Part shown: piece by piece, positions 46,622-56,951 of the stretch
How the letters are laid out: every line of letters begins with the position of its first letter
How positions within the stretch are numbered: the stretch's first letter is position 1
Source: Mesotaenium endlicherianum
Lineage: Eukaryota; Streptophyta; Zygnematophyceae; Zygnematales; Mesotaeniaceae
Direction of reading: 5' to 3'
Assembly (NCBI GenBank): GCA_009602735.1
Contig: WELA01007798.1
Location: 124,001-188,000, forward strand
DNA: 64,000 bases
Made by a program: the position numbers and the translations under genes
The notes under the pieces: generated by a model
The model's input: only the letters and a program-made list of their open reading frames with translations
Database searches by the model: none
Told to the model about the DNA's origin: nothing

Positions 46622-47550
46622 AGGACAAAAGAATCATAACGTCCTTACTACGGGAAAGAGACCAACTGGGGTCTCAAACCACTAGTGGTGGTGGCCGACG
46701 GCCTAGTAAGCCCAAGCCGAAACCTCCCCAAGAATATGATCCTGAGGGAAACAGAAAATATTACCTGATCAAGTTTCTCGCGGATGTTGAGGAGTGGCTG
46801 GAGAACTACCTAGAACTGCAAGATTACGAGAAGGTCAGGCACCCCCGTGCGCTACTGAAAGGCAGTGTAGCAGACTGGTGGCTTTATCGGAAAGGAGAGC
46901 GTAAGGCTCGGCAACTCGGTGACCCTACGTGGGTAGAGTTTGTCGAGAAGTTGCATGAGAAGTTTGATGTCATCAACCTGCAGGAGAAAGCTATCTATGC
47001 GATGATCTCCCTGACACTGAAGCAAACCACTTTAGTTGCTGAGTTTGCTCAAAAATTCCAAGAGAACATGATGAAGCAGCCCGATGTGCCAGAACGATAT
47101 AGGATAGCATACTTCAGGTATGGCTTGAAATCCGAGGTCGCTGGTCATTTTGCTGAGAAAAAGTATGAGAAACTGGCTGACTTGATCCAGGATGCGGATG
47201 CCTGGGATCAGCAGCGGTTCAATCACAAGCGCCAGAGTAATGCTTTGGTGTCTAAGGTTGTCAAAAAGCCCCACGGTTCCTACAATGCAGTTGAAGGAGA
47301 CCAAGCTGGGGATGATCAGGATGATGGATATGAGTATGAATATAATGCCATACAGTCTAGAGGTAGAGGTGGTTGCTCTCGAGGCGGCTACGGAAGAGGT
47401 GGTGGTAGGACTAAGCCGAGACCAGCCTCCGCAAGAACCACTTGCTACCATTGTCAGCAGTTGGGCCACTACAGAGAACAGTGTCCAGTCAAGCACCTTC
47501 CGAAGGTCGAGAAAAAAAACCAGCCTTTAAAAGAGTGCAACAGTCAGTAA
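46622..47550 (+). pseudogene. B1 gag, C-terminal block
   Basis: It resumes B1 gag after A1, with the capsid-like region (FVEKLHEKFDVINLQEKAIY, FAQKFQENMMKQP) and a CCHC knuckle CYHCQQLGHYREQC ahead of the gag stop. Confidence 0.83.
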
Positions 47551-47567
47551 TCCAGTCTAATGACTGT
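47526..47567 (+). promoter_or_regulatory. -1 frameshift signal between B1 gag and pol
   Basis: Heptamer T TTA AAA (47526-47532) in gag phase, a seven-base spacer, then a seven-pair stem (ACAGTCA 47540-47546 with TGACTGT 47561-47567) whose 14-base loop holds the gag stop. The layout is identical in B2. Confidence 0.72.
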
Positions 47568-50167
47568 AAGGATGCTAGAGATAGTGAGTCGTCACTAGCT
47601 GCCCTCGTAGCAGGTATTATGGGTCCTGCTGAACTGGATTCACTATGCATGCCTGACAACCAGATAAAGGAGACCATCAGCAATATAGACGTCCAGAGAG
47701 TGCACACTTTGGATGCTTCTGTTCCACCTGATGTCCAACATTTCTTTGGTAAGTCAAGAGAACAATGCGAAAGTCAGGAAAAGACAGTCCCCCCTATCCT
47801 ACTGCATTGCATGATTGCAGGTAGGAAGGTGAGGGCATTTGTTCACGGAGGGGCGTCACATACTTTTATCCACAAGGAGTCAATTAAGCGGCTAAGGCTG
47901 TCTACTGTCACCCAAGGGAATAGAAAAATATTCCTTGGAGATGCCTCAAGTGTCTCGGGAGAAGTTATAACCAAGCCTATTGAGGTCCAGTTAGGTTCTG
48001 GCGTTGCAATTCTAACTGAAACGCTTACATTTGAGGTACTCAACACTGGCTTTTATGATCTCGTGCTAGGCAGGTCCTCGCTTAATAGACATCCAGTTGA
48101 AGTGTGTTGGAGCAGAGGTACAGTTAAAGTGAGAGGAGCCAGTGATGGGCAGATTGACTTGGTACCCACCAGTGCTCTTCCTCTTGTCTTGTGTGGATGG
48201 CGAATGAAGGAAATGAAGAGGCTTTCAGAAGGATGCAAGTTGCTGATTGCAATGGAATACGTCAAAAGCAGGAACCAGAAGGAAGACACAATGTTATATA
48301 AGAGAGGTACCTCCTCAACCTGAAGAAGGGGTCGAGAAAAAGGTAAGCCCTCCGCAGCACCCTACTGCTGCGAAAATTGTTGCTCAGTTCACGGATGTAT
48401 TTAATATGCCTCCAGGACTACCCCCTAAGCGGGAAGTAGATCATAGGATAGATTTATTACCTCGTAGTCAGCCACCCTGGCAATGCACTTATGGCTTGTC
48501 TTATGTGGAGAGCGAGGAGTTGAAAACACAAATTGCAGAGCTTGAGGAAAATGGTTATATTTCTCCCAGTAAATCACCTTACGGCGCACCCATCCTATTT
48601 GTTAAGAAAAAGGATGGCAGTATGCGGATGTGTGTGGATTACAGAGCTCTGAACAGAATTACGGTAAAGAACAAGTATGCCTTACCCAAAATCGAGGACT
48701 TGCTTGATACCCTGTCTGGTGCTAAGGTGTTCAGTAAGATAGATCTCAAGAGTGGTTATCATCAAATCAGAATTGCTGAAGGGGATGAACACAAGACTGC
48801 CTTCCGCACATGCTATGGACAGTATGAGTTCAACGTGATGCCATTTGGACTAACTAATGCTCCTGCTACCTTCATGGGTGCTATGAATGACATTTTCAGA
48901 CCATATTTGGATAAGTTTGNATATTTGGATAAGTTTGTGCCAGTTTTCCTGGATGATATTTTAATATTCTCTGAAGATGAAGCTGAGCACACTGAACACT
49001 TAAAGACTGTCCTGGACACTCTGAGGAAGAATCACTTATATGCTAAACTGAGCAAGTGTGATTTCTTTAAGGAAAGTATTGAATTCTTAGGCCACGTTGT
49101 CAGTAAAGAGGGCATCAGTGTGGATCCTTAGAAAGTCGAAACCATAAGGGACTGGCCAGTACCACAGTCTGTCTCTGAAGTTAGATCCTTCCTCGGGTTG
49201 GCTAACTACAATAGGAGATTTATTGAGAATTATTCCACAAAGGCCAGTAAACTGACTGACCTTACTAAGAAAGACATAGGGTATGTGTGGGGGGAAGAGC
49301 AGCAAGCTGCCTTCAAAATCCTTAAAGAGGCCCTTTGTTCTGCCCCAGTGCTAGCCGTGTATGACCCCAGCAAACCCGTGCTGGTGGTCACTGATGCCTC
49401 TGATTTTGCCATGGGTGCTATTTTGTTGCAGCGTGCTGACAAAACCACAAAGGATGGTAAGGTACGGCAGGAGTGGCACCCTGTGTTGTACGAGCCTATG
49501 AAATTTAATCNCCTATGAAATTTAATCCAGCAGAGATTACTTACTCAGTGCATGATAAGGAGCTGCTAGCTATCATTCACGTGCTCAAACAGTGGAGAGC
49601 ATACTTACGTGGTAAAGCCTTTAAGGTGATTACAGATCATCTAGCTCTGACCCACTTTCAGAAGAAGTCCAAGCTGTCGAGGAGGGAGAATCGCTGGAGT
49701 AAGATGCTGGAGCAGTTCCAAGTCCAGATCGACTACAAACCAAGGAAGTTGAATCCTGCTGATGCACTCTCTAGAAGACCTGACTTGCAAGAAAGGAACT
49801 TTAGTCAGCATGCTGTAGATAAAGTCCTGTGTGCACTCACTTCACTAAAGGTGAAAAGTCCTTCCTTGAACAACTTAGGAAAGCCTACCTTTCTGACCCA
49901 ACATTTGAGCCCAGCCCCACTACTAGTATGTGTCGTGCTACAACACTCGAGTATAGGCTCAAGGGAGGGGTCTGGGTGACTGAAACCACATCAGGCAGGC
50001 TGAAGCTGGTCATTCCTAATAACTTGGAAATAAGGTCTCACTTACTGAGTCAAGCGCGTGACAGTCTCCTGGGTGGACATTTGGGACAGACCAAAACTGT
50101 TGGCAAACTGGCAAAACATTATCATTGGGAGGGGTTACCCCGGAAGGTCTTGAAATATGTCAAGACC
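47530..50167 (+). pseudogene. B1 pol up to the integrase zinc finger
   Basis: Protease-like region about 47800-48060 ([12 protein letters not shown]), reverse transcriptase about 48590-49110 ([37 protein letters not shown]), RNase H about 49380-49790 and the start of integrase (about 49830-50167), where A2 enters. The frame is broken. Confidence 0.82.
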
Positions 50168-50374
50168 TATAGTGAAACAGATAGATAAAGTACTCAGTAA
50201 AACAGAATACTTAGGTCTTTCCTCTAACTTCGAAAATGCCTTGGAAGGTTCAAAGGACATGAACCAAGTTACTAGAGTACCTATTCACACTTAACTCCAC
50301 ACAATACTACTCCAAATATATTTGAAAATTATAAAATATATGCATACTAATATATAATAACTCAAATCACTACA
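50168..50374 (-). repeat. A2 3' LTR (short form)
   Basis: 207 bases matching both ends of the 503-bp family-A LTR. It is followed by the C-rich complement of the polypurine tract. Confidence 0.82.
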
Positions 50375-50398
50375 TCACCCCCCCGATAGAATAAGCGA

Positions 50399-51117
50399 TG
50401 TAATGAATCAGTATATTAGTGGATATAATATTCATTTAAATATAATAGTTAATCAAGTTCAGCCTGCTGAACTTTAGTTAGTAGTCAGTCTGCTGGACTT
50501 TACATAATTATCAGTTTAATGATTCAGCCGGAAGCGGCAGGCTGAAGTTTATATAAGTCAGCTTGCTGACCCATTCTTTGGCAGCCAGCTGACTTCCGTA
50601 GTCGATAGCAGCGAACTGCCTTGATATGCATCTAAGTGCGATATGCTAGATGAATAGCCAGATGACATCCCTATGATGGATGGCTATTCGGGATGATGGG
50701 AGATGGCGGTGGATTTGGTTAACCGAGGTCCTACCAACGTGGTTAACTCTCGGGTAGGCGGTGCCATCGCACTGACCGTTGAACAGTAAACTCATTCCAT
50801 GTACATATGCTAGGCATTGCTCTCGAGTTCGGCATTCGGAAACGAGGCCAACTCTCTTGTACAGCTTACTGAGAGAGATCTGAATCCAAGGCGAGAAGCC
50901 ATTGATACGCACTGTCTTCTAACCTTGCTTATGTATGAGTTTACTGATTTGCATCATTGATGCTAGTTTACTCGCATTTGACTTACGAGTATTATTCCCT
51001 GCTAGTGTATTGTCCTTTGCCGTTTAACTAGTTAACGGAAATACCATAAAGATTACTTGCTGATATAAAGATCTTTATTAATTGTTAATCGCCTATTTGG
51101 TAAGTCGATTCATTTCA
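50399..51117 (+). repeat. B2 5' LTR
   Basis: Begins TGTAATGAATCAG, ends CATTTCA. The first 200 bases hold several short palindromes of the type TCAGC-TGCTGA (for example 50457-50472 and 50557-50570). ATATAAAG at about 51063 could be a TATA box. Confidence 0.9.
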
Positions 51118-51118
51118 G

Positions 51119-51130
51119 TGGTATCGGAGC
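51119..51130 (+). promoter_or_regulatory. B2 primer binding site
   Basis: TGGTATCGGAGC one base after the LTR; initiator-Met-like. Confidence 0.78.
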
Positions 51131-51151
51131 AGTTATCACAGTCTTCTTTGT

Positions 51152-52630
51152 ATGGTAAGGACAAGGTCTCAAACTAGCAACTCCCGAGACATGGAGAACC
51201 AGGATAACGAGAATATCAAAAACCTGGCGGAAAGCCATGTAGCGGGAAATCGTACCTATTCGGAGGCAGTAGCAGATACTGCAGCTAGGGAGGCTGCAGA
51301 TGAGGCAGCTGCTATTGCCTCAGTCGCAGCTCAGCAAGCTGAGGAGGAGATAGCCAAACTAGAAGCTGAACAAGTAGCAAACGCCGCTGAAGATATACAA
51401 AGGAGGGAAGGACAGCCAGCTGACGAGCACACTGTTGAAGAACTTATGGCATCAAGGGCCAATGTTCTGAACCCACCTCCTGCTGTACAACTCAATGTAC
51501 CCCTAGGTCAAATACGTGACCGGCTGAATGCGGCAGGAATTGCTGCTGCAGGAGCAAGAGGGATTGTTGAGGACACTACTCAGCGAGTAGATGCCAATGC
51601 TGCTGCTGCATTTGCTAATCTACCACCCCAAAATGTAGACTTGGGAGCATTGTTCGTTCAGATGCAGTCGCAAATGGCGACCATGTATCAGTCCCAGCAG
51701 GAGGACAAAAGAATCATAATGTCCCTACTCCGGGACAGAGACCAACTGGGGTCTCACACCACTAGTGGTGGTGGCCGAGGGCCTAGTAAGCCCAAGCCGA
51801 AACCTCCCCAGGACTATGATCCTGAGGGAAACAGAAAATATTACCTGATCAAGTTTCTCGCGGATGTTGAGCAATGGCTGGAGAATTACCCAGAACTGCA
51901 AGATTACGAGAAGGTCATGCACACCGGTGCGCTACTGAAAGGCAGTGCCGCAGACTGGTGGCTTTACTGGAAGGAAGAGCGTAAGGCTCGGCAACTCGGT
52001 GACCCTACGTGGGTAGAGTTTGTCGAGAAGTTGCATGAGAAGTTTGATGTCATCAACCAGCAAGAGAAAGCTACCTATGCGATGATCTCCCTGACACTGA
52101 AGCAGACCACTTCAGTTGCTGAGTTTGCTCAAAAGTTCCAAGAGAACATGATGAAGCAGCCTGATTTGCCAGAACGGTATAGGATAGCATACTTCAGGTA
52201 TGGCTTGAAATCCGAGGTCTCTGGTCATTTTGCTGAGAAAAAGTATGAGAAACTGGCTGACTTGATCCAGGATGCTGACGCCTGGGATCAGCAGCAGTTC
52301 AATCACAAGCGCCAGAGTAACGCTTTGGTGTCTAAGATTGTCAAAAAGCCCCACGGTTCCTACAATGCAGTTGAAGGAGACCAGGCTGAGGATAATCAGG
52401 GTGATGAATATGAGTATGAGTACAATGCTATTCAGTCTAGAGGTAGAGGTGGTCCCTCTCGAGGTGGCTATGGAAGGGGTGGTGGTAGGACTAAGCCGAG
52501 ACCAGTCTCAGCAAAATCTACTTGCTACCATTGTCAGCAGAAAAGCCACTACAGAGAACAGTGTCCGGTCAAGCACCTGCCTAAGGTCGAGAGAAAAGAC
52601 CAGCCTTTAAAAGACAGCAACAGTCAGTAA
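51152..52630 (+). CDS. B2 gag
   Basis: An open frame of 492 codons starting MVRTRSQTSNSRDMENQ. Residues about 40-100 form an alanine- and glutamate-rich helical stretch; about 210-390 is the retrotransposon gag domain (WLENYPELQDYEKV, FVEKLHEKFDVINQ, FAQKFQENMMKQPDLPERY); an RGRGG-type arginine-glycine segment precedes a single CCHC knuckle (CYHCQQKSHYREQC). Gag builds the particle and packages RNA. It looks whole. Pol follows in the -1 frame. Confidence 0.88.
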   Translation: MVRTRSQTSNSRDMENQDNENIKNLAESHVAGNRTYSEAVADTAAREAADEAAAIASVAAQQAEEEIAKLEAEQVANAAEDIQRREGQPADEHTVEELMASRANVLNPPPAVQLNVPLGQIRDRLNAAGIAAAGARGIVEDTTQRVDANAAAAFANLPPQNVDLGALFVQMQSQMATMYQSQQEDKRIIMSLLRDRDQLGSHTTSGGGRGPSKPKPKPPQDYDPEGNRKYYLIKFLADVEQWLENYPELQDYEKVMHTGALLKGSAADWWLYWKEERKARQLGDPTWVEFVEKLHEKFDVINQQEKATYAMISLTLKQTTSVAEFAQKFQENMMKQPDLPERYRIAYFRYGLKSEVSGHFAEKKYEKLADLIQDADAWDQQQFNHKRQSNALVSKIVKKPHGSYNAVEGDQAEDNQGDEYEYEYNAIQSRGRGGPSRGGYGRGGGRTKPRPVSAKSTCYHCQQKSHYREQCPVKHLPKVERKDQPLKDSNSQ

Positions 52631-52647
52631 TCCAGTCTATTGACTGT
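52606..52647 (+). promoter_or_regulatory. -1 frameshift signal between B2 gag and pol
   Basis: Heptamer T TTA AAA (52606-52612) in gag phase, spacer of seven bases, stem ACAGTCA (52620-52626) with TGACTGT (52641-52647), 14-base loop containing the gag stop codon (52628-52630). The pol reading continues in the -1 frame. Confidence 0.75.
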
Positions 52648-54330
52648 GAGGATGCTAGAGATAGTGAGTCGTCACTAGCTGCCCTCGTAGCAGGTATTAT
52701 GGGTCCTGCTGAACTGGATTCACTATGCATGCCTGACAAACAGATAAACGAGACCATCAGTAATGTAGACGTCCAGAGAGTGCACACTCGGGATGCTCTT
52801 GTTCCACTTGATGTCCAACATTTCTGTGCTACGTCAGGATAACAATGCGAAAGTCAGGAAAAGACAGTCCCCCCTATCCTACTGCATTGCATGATTGCAG
52901 GTAGGAAGGTGAGGGCATTTGTTGACGGAGGGGCGTCACATACTTTTATCCACAAGGACTTAGTTAAGTGGCTAAGGCAACCTACTGTCACCCAAGGGAA
53001 TAGAAAAATATTCCTTGGAGATGCCTCAAGTATCCCGAGAGGAGTTATAACCAAGCCTATTGAGGTCCAGTTAGGTTCTGGCATTGCAGTTCTAACTGAA
53101 ACGCTTACATTTGAGGTACTCAACACTGGCTTTTATGATCTCGTGCTAGGCAGGTCCTGGCTTAATAGACATCAAGCTGAAGTGTGTTGGAGCAGAGGTA
53201 CAGTTAAAGTGAGAGGAGCCAGTGATGGGCAGACTGACTTGGCACCCACCAGTGCTCTTCCTCTTGTCCTGTGTGGATGGCAAATGAAGGAAAAGAAGAG
53301 GCTTCCAGAAGGATGCAAGTTGCTGAATGCAATGGAGTTCGTCAAAAGCTGGAACCAGAAGGAAGACAGAATGTTCTGTCTGCTGCTAAGAGAGGTACCT
53401 CCTCAACCTGAAGAAGTGGTTGAGAAAAAGGTAAGCCCTCCGGAGCACCCTACTGCTGCAAAAATTGTTGCTCAGTACACTGATGTGTTTAACATGCCTC
53501 CAGGACTACCCCCTAAAAGGGAAGTAGATCATAGGATTGATCTATTACCTGGTAGCCAGCCACCCTGGCAACGCACTTATGGCTTGTCTTATTTGGAGAG
53601 CGAGGAGTTGAAAACACAGATTGCAGAGCTGGAGGAAAATGGTTACATTTCTCCCAGTAAATCACCGTACGGCGCACCTATCCTATTTGTTAAGAAAAAG
53701 GATGGCAGTATGCGGATGTGTGTGGATTACAGAGCCCTGAACAGAATTACAGTAAAGAACAAGTATGCTTTACCCAGAATCGAGGACTTGCTTGATACCC
53801 TGTCTGGCGCTAAGGTGTTCAGTAAGATAGATCTCAAGAGTGGTTATCATCAAATCAGAATTGCTGAGGGGGATGAACACAAGACTGCTTTCCGCACACG
53901 TTATGGACACTATGAGTTCAACGTGATGCCATTTGGACTGACTAATGCTCCTGCTACCTTTATGGGTGCTATGAATGACATTTTCAGACCTTATTTGGAT
54001 AAGTTTGTGCAAGTTTTCCTGGATGATATTTTAATTTTCTCTAAAGATGAAGCTTAGCACACTAAACACTTAAAGAAAGTGCTGGACACTCTGCAGAAAA
54101 ATCACTTGTATGCTAAGATGAGCAAGTGTGATTTCTTTAAGGAAAGTATTGAATTCTTAGGCCACGTTGTCAGTAAAGAGGGCATCAGTGTGGATCCTAA
54201 GAAAGTCCAGACCATAAGGGACTGGCCAGTACCACAGTCTGTCTCTGAAGTTAGATCCTTCCTAAAGTTGGCTAACTACTATAGGAGATTTATTGAGAAT
54301 TATTCCACAAAGGCCAGTAAACTGACTGAC
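52631..54330 (+). pseudogene. B2 pol: protease and reverse transcriptase
   Basis: The protease-like region ([16 protein letters not shown], about 52915-52970) uses DGG where most retroelements have DSG or DTG; the same DGG or HGG form appears in B1 and B3, so it is a family trait. Reverse transcriptase follows about 53590-54050 with [28 protein letters not shown] and FLDDILIFS. Confidence 0.83.
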
Positions 54331-54370
54331 CTTACTGTCCAGCTAAACCCTGTCAGAAGTCCAACGAAAC

Positions 54371-54895
54371 TTGCACACGGCCCAAGAAAACCAACAAAAA
54401 TACGCTAATCAACACCGTCGGGAACTGACATTTTCCAAGGGGGATTTAGTCAAACTGCATTCTCAACACCTGTACCTCCCTGGTGTGGTCAAGAAAAAGC
54501 TTGGCCCTGTCTGGGTCGGTCCGTATTCGGTGGTCCGTCGGGTCGGTCAGAATGCTTACAAACTGAACATGTCAGCCGAATACAAGGGGCACCCGGTCTT
54601 TAATGTCTCCTTCCTGGAACCGTACATCAAAGGTGATACACTGTTCACAGGTCGGTTCCCTGTCCAACCGGGACCGGTTCCCGCTGTCCGGGACGGCGAC
54701 CCTGAGGAATATGAGGTCGATGAGATTTTAGACGCTCGCTCGGTCTATCGATCGTCTAAATATGTCATGAAATACCTCATTCGATGGAAGGGTTACGATG
54801 CCTCGGGGGACACTTGGGAGTTTAAGGACCACTTGACCAATGCCAAAGGGGCGTTGACACGGTTCCACCTCCGGGCCGCTGGAGTCCCTCCATAA
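54371..54895 (+). pseudogene. B2 integrase C-terminal part with chromodomain
   Basis: The frame holds the integrase C-terminal GPY/F-like module (KLGPVWVGPYSVVRRVGQNA) and a chromodomain (EYEVDEILDARSV, YLIRWKGYDASGDTWEF) before its stop. The aromatic residues expected for methyl-lysine reading are present. Confidence 0.85.
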
Positions 54896-55131
54896 CTGTC
54901 ATTTCAGTTGACACGGGAAGGTGACAGGCGGTCCTGTCTCCATTTAGGTTGGAGGGGAAAATATATGACAGTTAGTGAGCGACAGTGATAAAAACACACT
55001 CATATGTTTATCTGTAGCGCATCGCAACTACGTCAACTTTTAGTAATCATCCTGTAAGGTAAACAGCAGCGAAGCCACTATACTAAATACGAACATACTT
55101 CCTGCAACCCCTATGACAAAGGTCCATATCC

Positions 55132-55162
55132 TACTAACTTGTGCCTTGGTTACATGTGCAGG
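55132..55162 (+). promoter_or_regulatory. Predicted splice acceptor of the B2 third ORF
   Basis: A perfect branch-point consensus TACTAAC (55132-55138) lies 23 bases before a CAG (55159-55161), which is followed by GATGGCG, so the acceptor sits one base before the ORF's ATG. In B3 the same CAG-GATGGC arrangement follows a TACTAAT. Retroviral env mRNAs are made by splicing to such an acceptor. Confidence 0.5.
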
Positions 55163-56838
55163 ATGGCGCCCACCACACAAAAGGAGGACAGAAAGCGCAA
55201 GGCAGAAGAAGCCAGGAGGACAATGGAGCAATACCAGAAGGAGCTGGCGGCGACGTCCCTCACCAGGAGAGAACAAGAAAGGGTCCGCAAGCAACAAGAG
55301 GCGGCAGAAGAGGCACAGAGGAAGAAGGATCAGGAAGCGGAAAACCTCAGGAAGGCTGAGGAGGAGAGACAGAAGAAACAGCAAGAAGAAGCGGCAGCGG
55401 CAGAAGAGGAGAAAAGAAAAAAGATTGAAGCGGACAGACAGAAGAGCTTGGCCACTTACAGGTATACTGTGGTGGGTGGCCAAAACTTCGATAACCTGAA
55501 GGAAGCATTGCTGGCAGCCCAGGAGATCAACAGGCTGGAACAGACAACACTGCTACAGAAGGAAGGAGCTACAGCACTGGACAGGTACATCGAGACACAC
55601 ACCGGCGTGGTCCTTTACGAAGATTATGCTAAGATGGTGGGCTATACAGCAGAGCAGGCCCGGTATCTCGCAGATGATTCAGAGGACAAGCCGGTCCCCA
55701 TACCGGGAATAGTGGGAGATCAGAGACTCATCCGGATGGTAAGCATGCGGCCAGATAGCTTTAAGGATACGGTATTCTACCTCATACTCCTGCCAGCTTA
55801 CAATGAAGTTGAGAGAAGGAGCTGGGAGTACTTGGCCAGGGAAGCAGGACAGCAGATGTTCTCTCCCCACTGGTTCCTGTGTAAACTGAGGAAGGCTGAG
55901 CACAACCTTAGTACTACCAGCAGCCAACAGACTGGAGGTGGATGACCGTCACAAATAAGAAGCAGGAATGTGACCGAGCCCAACCGGATGACTTCCACTA
56001 TGGCCTAGACGGCTATCTCATCCTACCACCTCACATTGCCCCTTGGGACCCCAGGCTGAATGGATGCCTGAGCAATATGAATGCAGAGACCAAGGAACAT
56101 AGGAGGAGGGGAAGAGAGTACTTCTCTAAGGGAAAGCATGCCTTTGTCAAATGAGCAAAGAACGCAGGCCGGATAGATATCAGTAGGCTGAAGGCCAACC
56201 AACCTCCAGCACGCCCTAAGAAAGGGAGGTCGGTAGACTACTCCATGTCTACTAGGGAGCAACACGACTTAGTGGACGAGACCCCTACTCTCTCCGAGCA
56301 GGAGGATGAGGAGGATGAGGAATGAGAACAAGGCAGAGGACAAGCATCAGCAGCAGGTACTCAGGATACCCAGCGAGAGGCAGTGGCACTTCCTAAAGAA
56401 CCACGATCAGGTGTGTGGAATGTGATCCCCGTTATGGCGACAACTGGACCCCGCGCTCGCTCCCCCAGCCCACCTGCCCAAGCAGGGGAAGAAGCTGATC
56501 TGACTGTACTGGGCAGCAGACACAGACAGAAATCCCCAGAGGACAGGGGTGCCAGAAGAGGGACACGCGGGTGGGCCAGAGGTATGCCAGCCTCCCCCTC
56601 CGCTCAGGGGCATGTACCTCTAGCCAATGTATTTCAGCATCCTACTGGAATGCCTGTCTATGTGGGAATCAACACCCAAATAGTTGAAGAGCAGGCCACC
56701 ATCCTCCGTTCTCCCCGAGGGCCAACTTTAGAGCAAACAGGGTTCTTTAGAAGGCCAGCTGACAGACCTAGAGGGCTGTCCAGATCTAGGTCCAGATCTC
56801 CGTCTCCTGACCCTGAAGCCCCAGGAACAACCCCTTAA
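55163..56838 (+). pseudogene. B2 third ORF after the chromodomain (env position)
   Basis: A sense-strand reading region of about 1.7 kb lies between the chromodomain and the 3' LTR. It starts MAPTTQK. Residues about 1-110 are almost entirely K, R, E, Q and A, a probable coiled coil. A globular part follows with words shared with B3: DYAKMVGYTAEQARYL, PGIVGDQRLIRMVSM, LLPAYNEVERRSWEYLA, then QPDDFHYGLDGYLILPPHIA and HRRRGREYFSKG. An acidic run comes next, and a P/R/S-rich tail ends in RSRSRSPSPD. There is no signal peptide or transmembrane segment. I know of no family that matches. It is broken in this copy too, but parallel conservation in two copies of different age argues that it was a real gene of the element. 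Confidence 0.72.
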
Positions 56839-56916
56839 GGTGACACGCTGAAGAGGCAGTCAGTAAGGGAGGCTGGTCAGGTTCAGTTCCCTTATTTAAA
56901 ATTTCTGCAGTTTAAT

Positions 56917-56933
56917 GTTGTCGAGGCGACAAC
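56917..56933 (+). promoter_or_regulatory. Conserved hairpin before the B2 polypurine tract
   Basis: GTTGTCG pairs perfectly with CGACAAC around an AGG loop, eight bases before the purine tract GTTGGAGGGA (56941-56950). It is the same in B3 (20423-20439). Confidence 0.5.
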
Positions 56934-56951
56934 AAGTTAAGTTGGAGGGAT

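Noticed and set aside
55163-56838. Third ORF as an envelope gene
   Set aside because: No signal peptide, transmembrane segment, fusion peptide or cysteine pattern; highly charged throughout.
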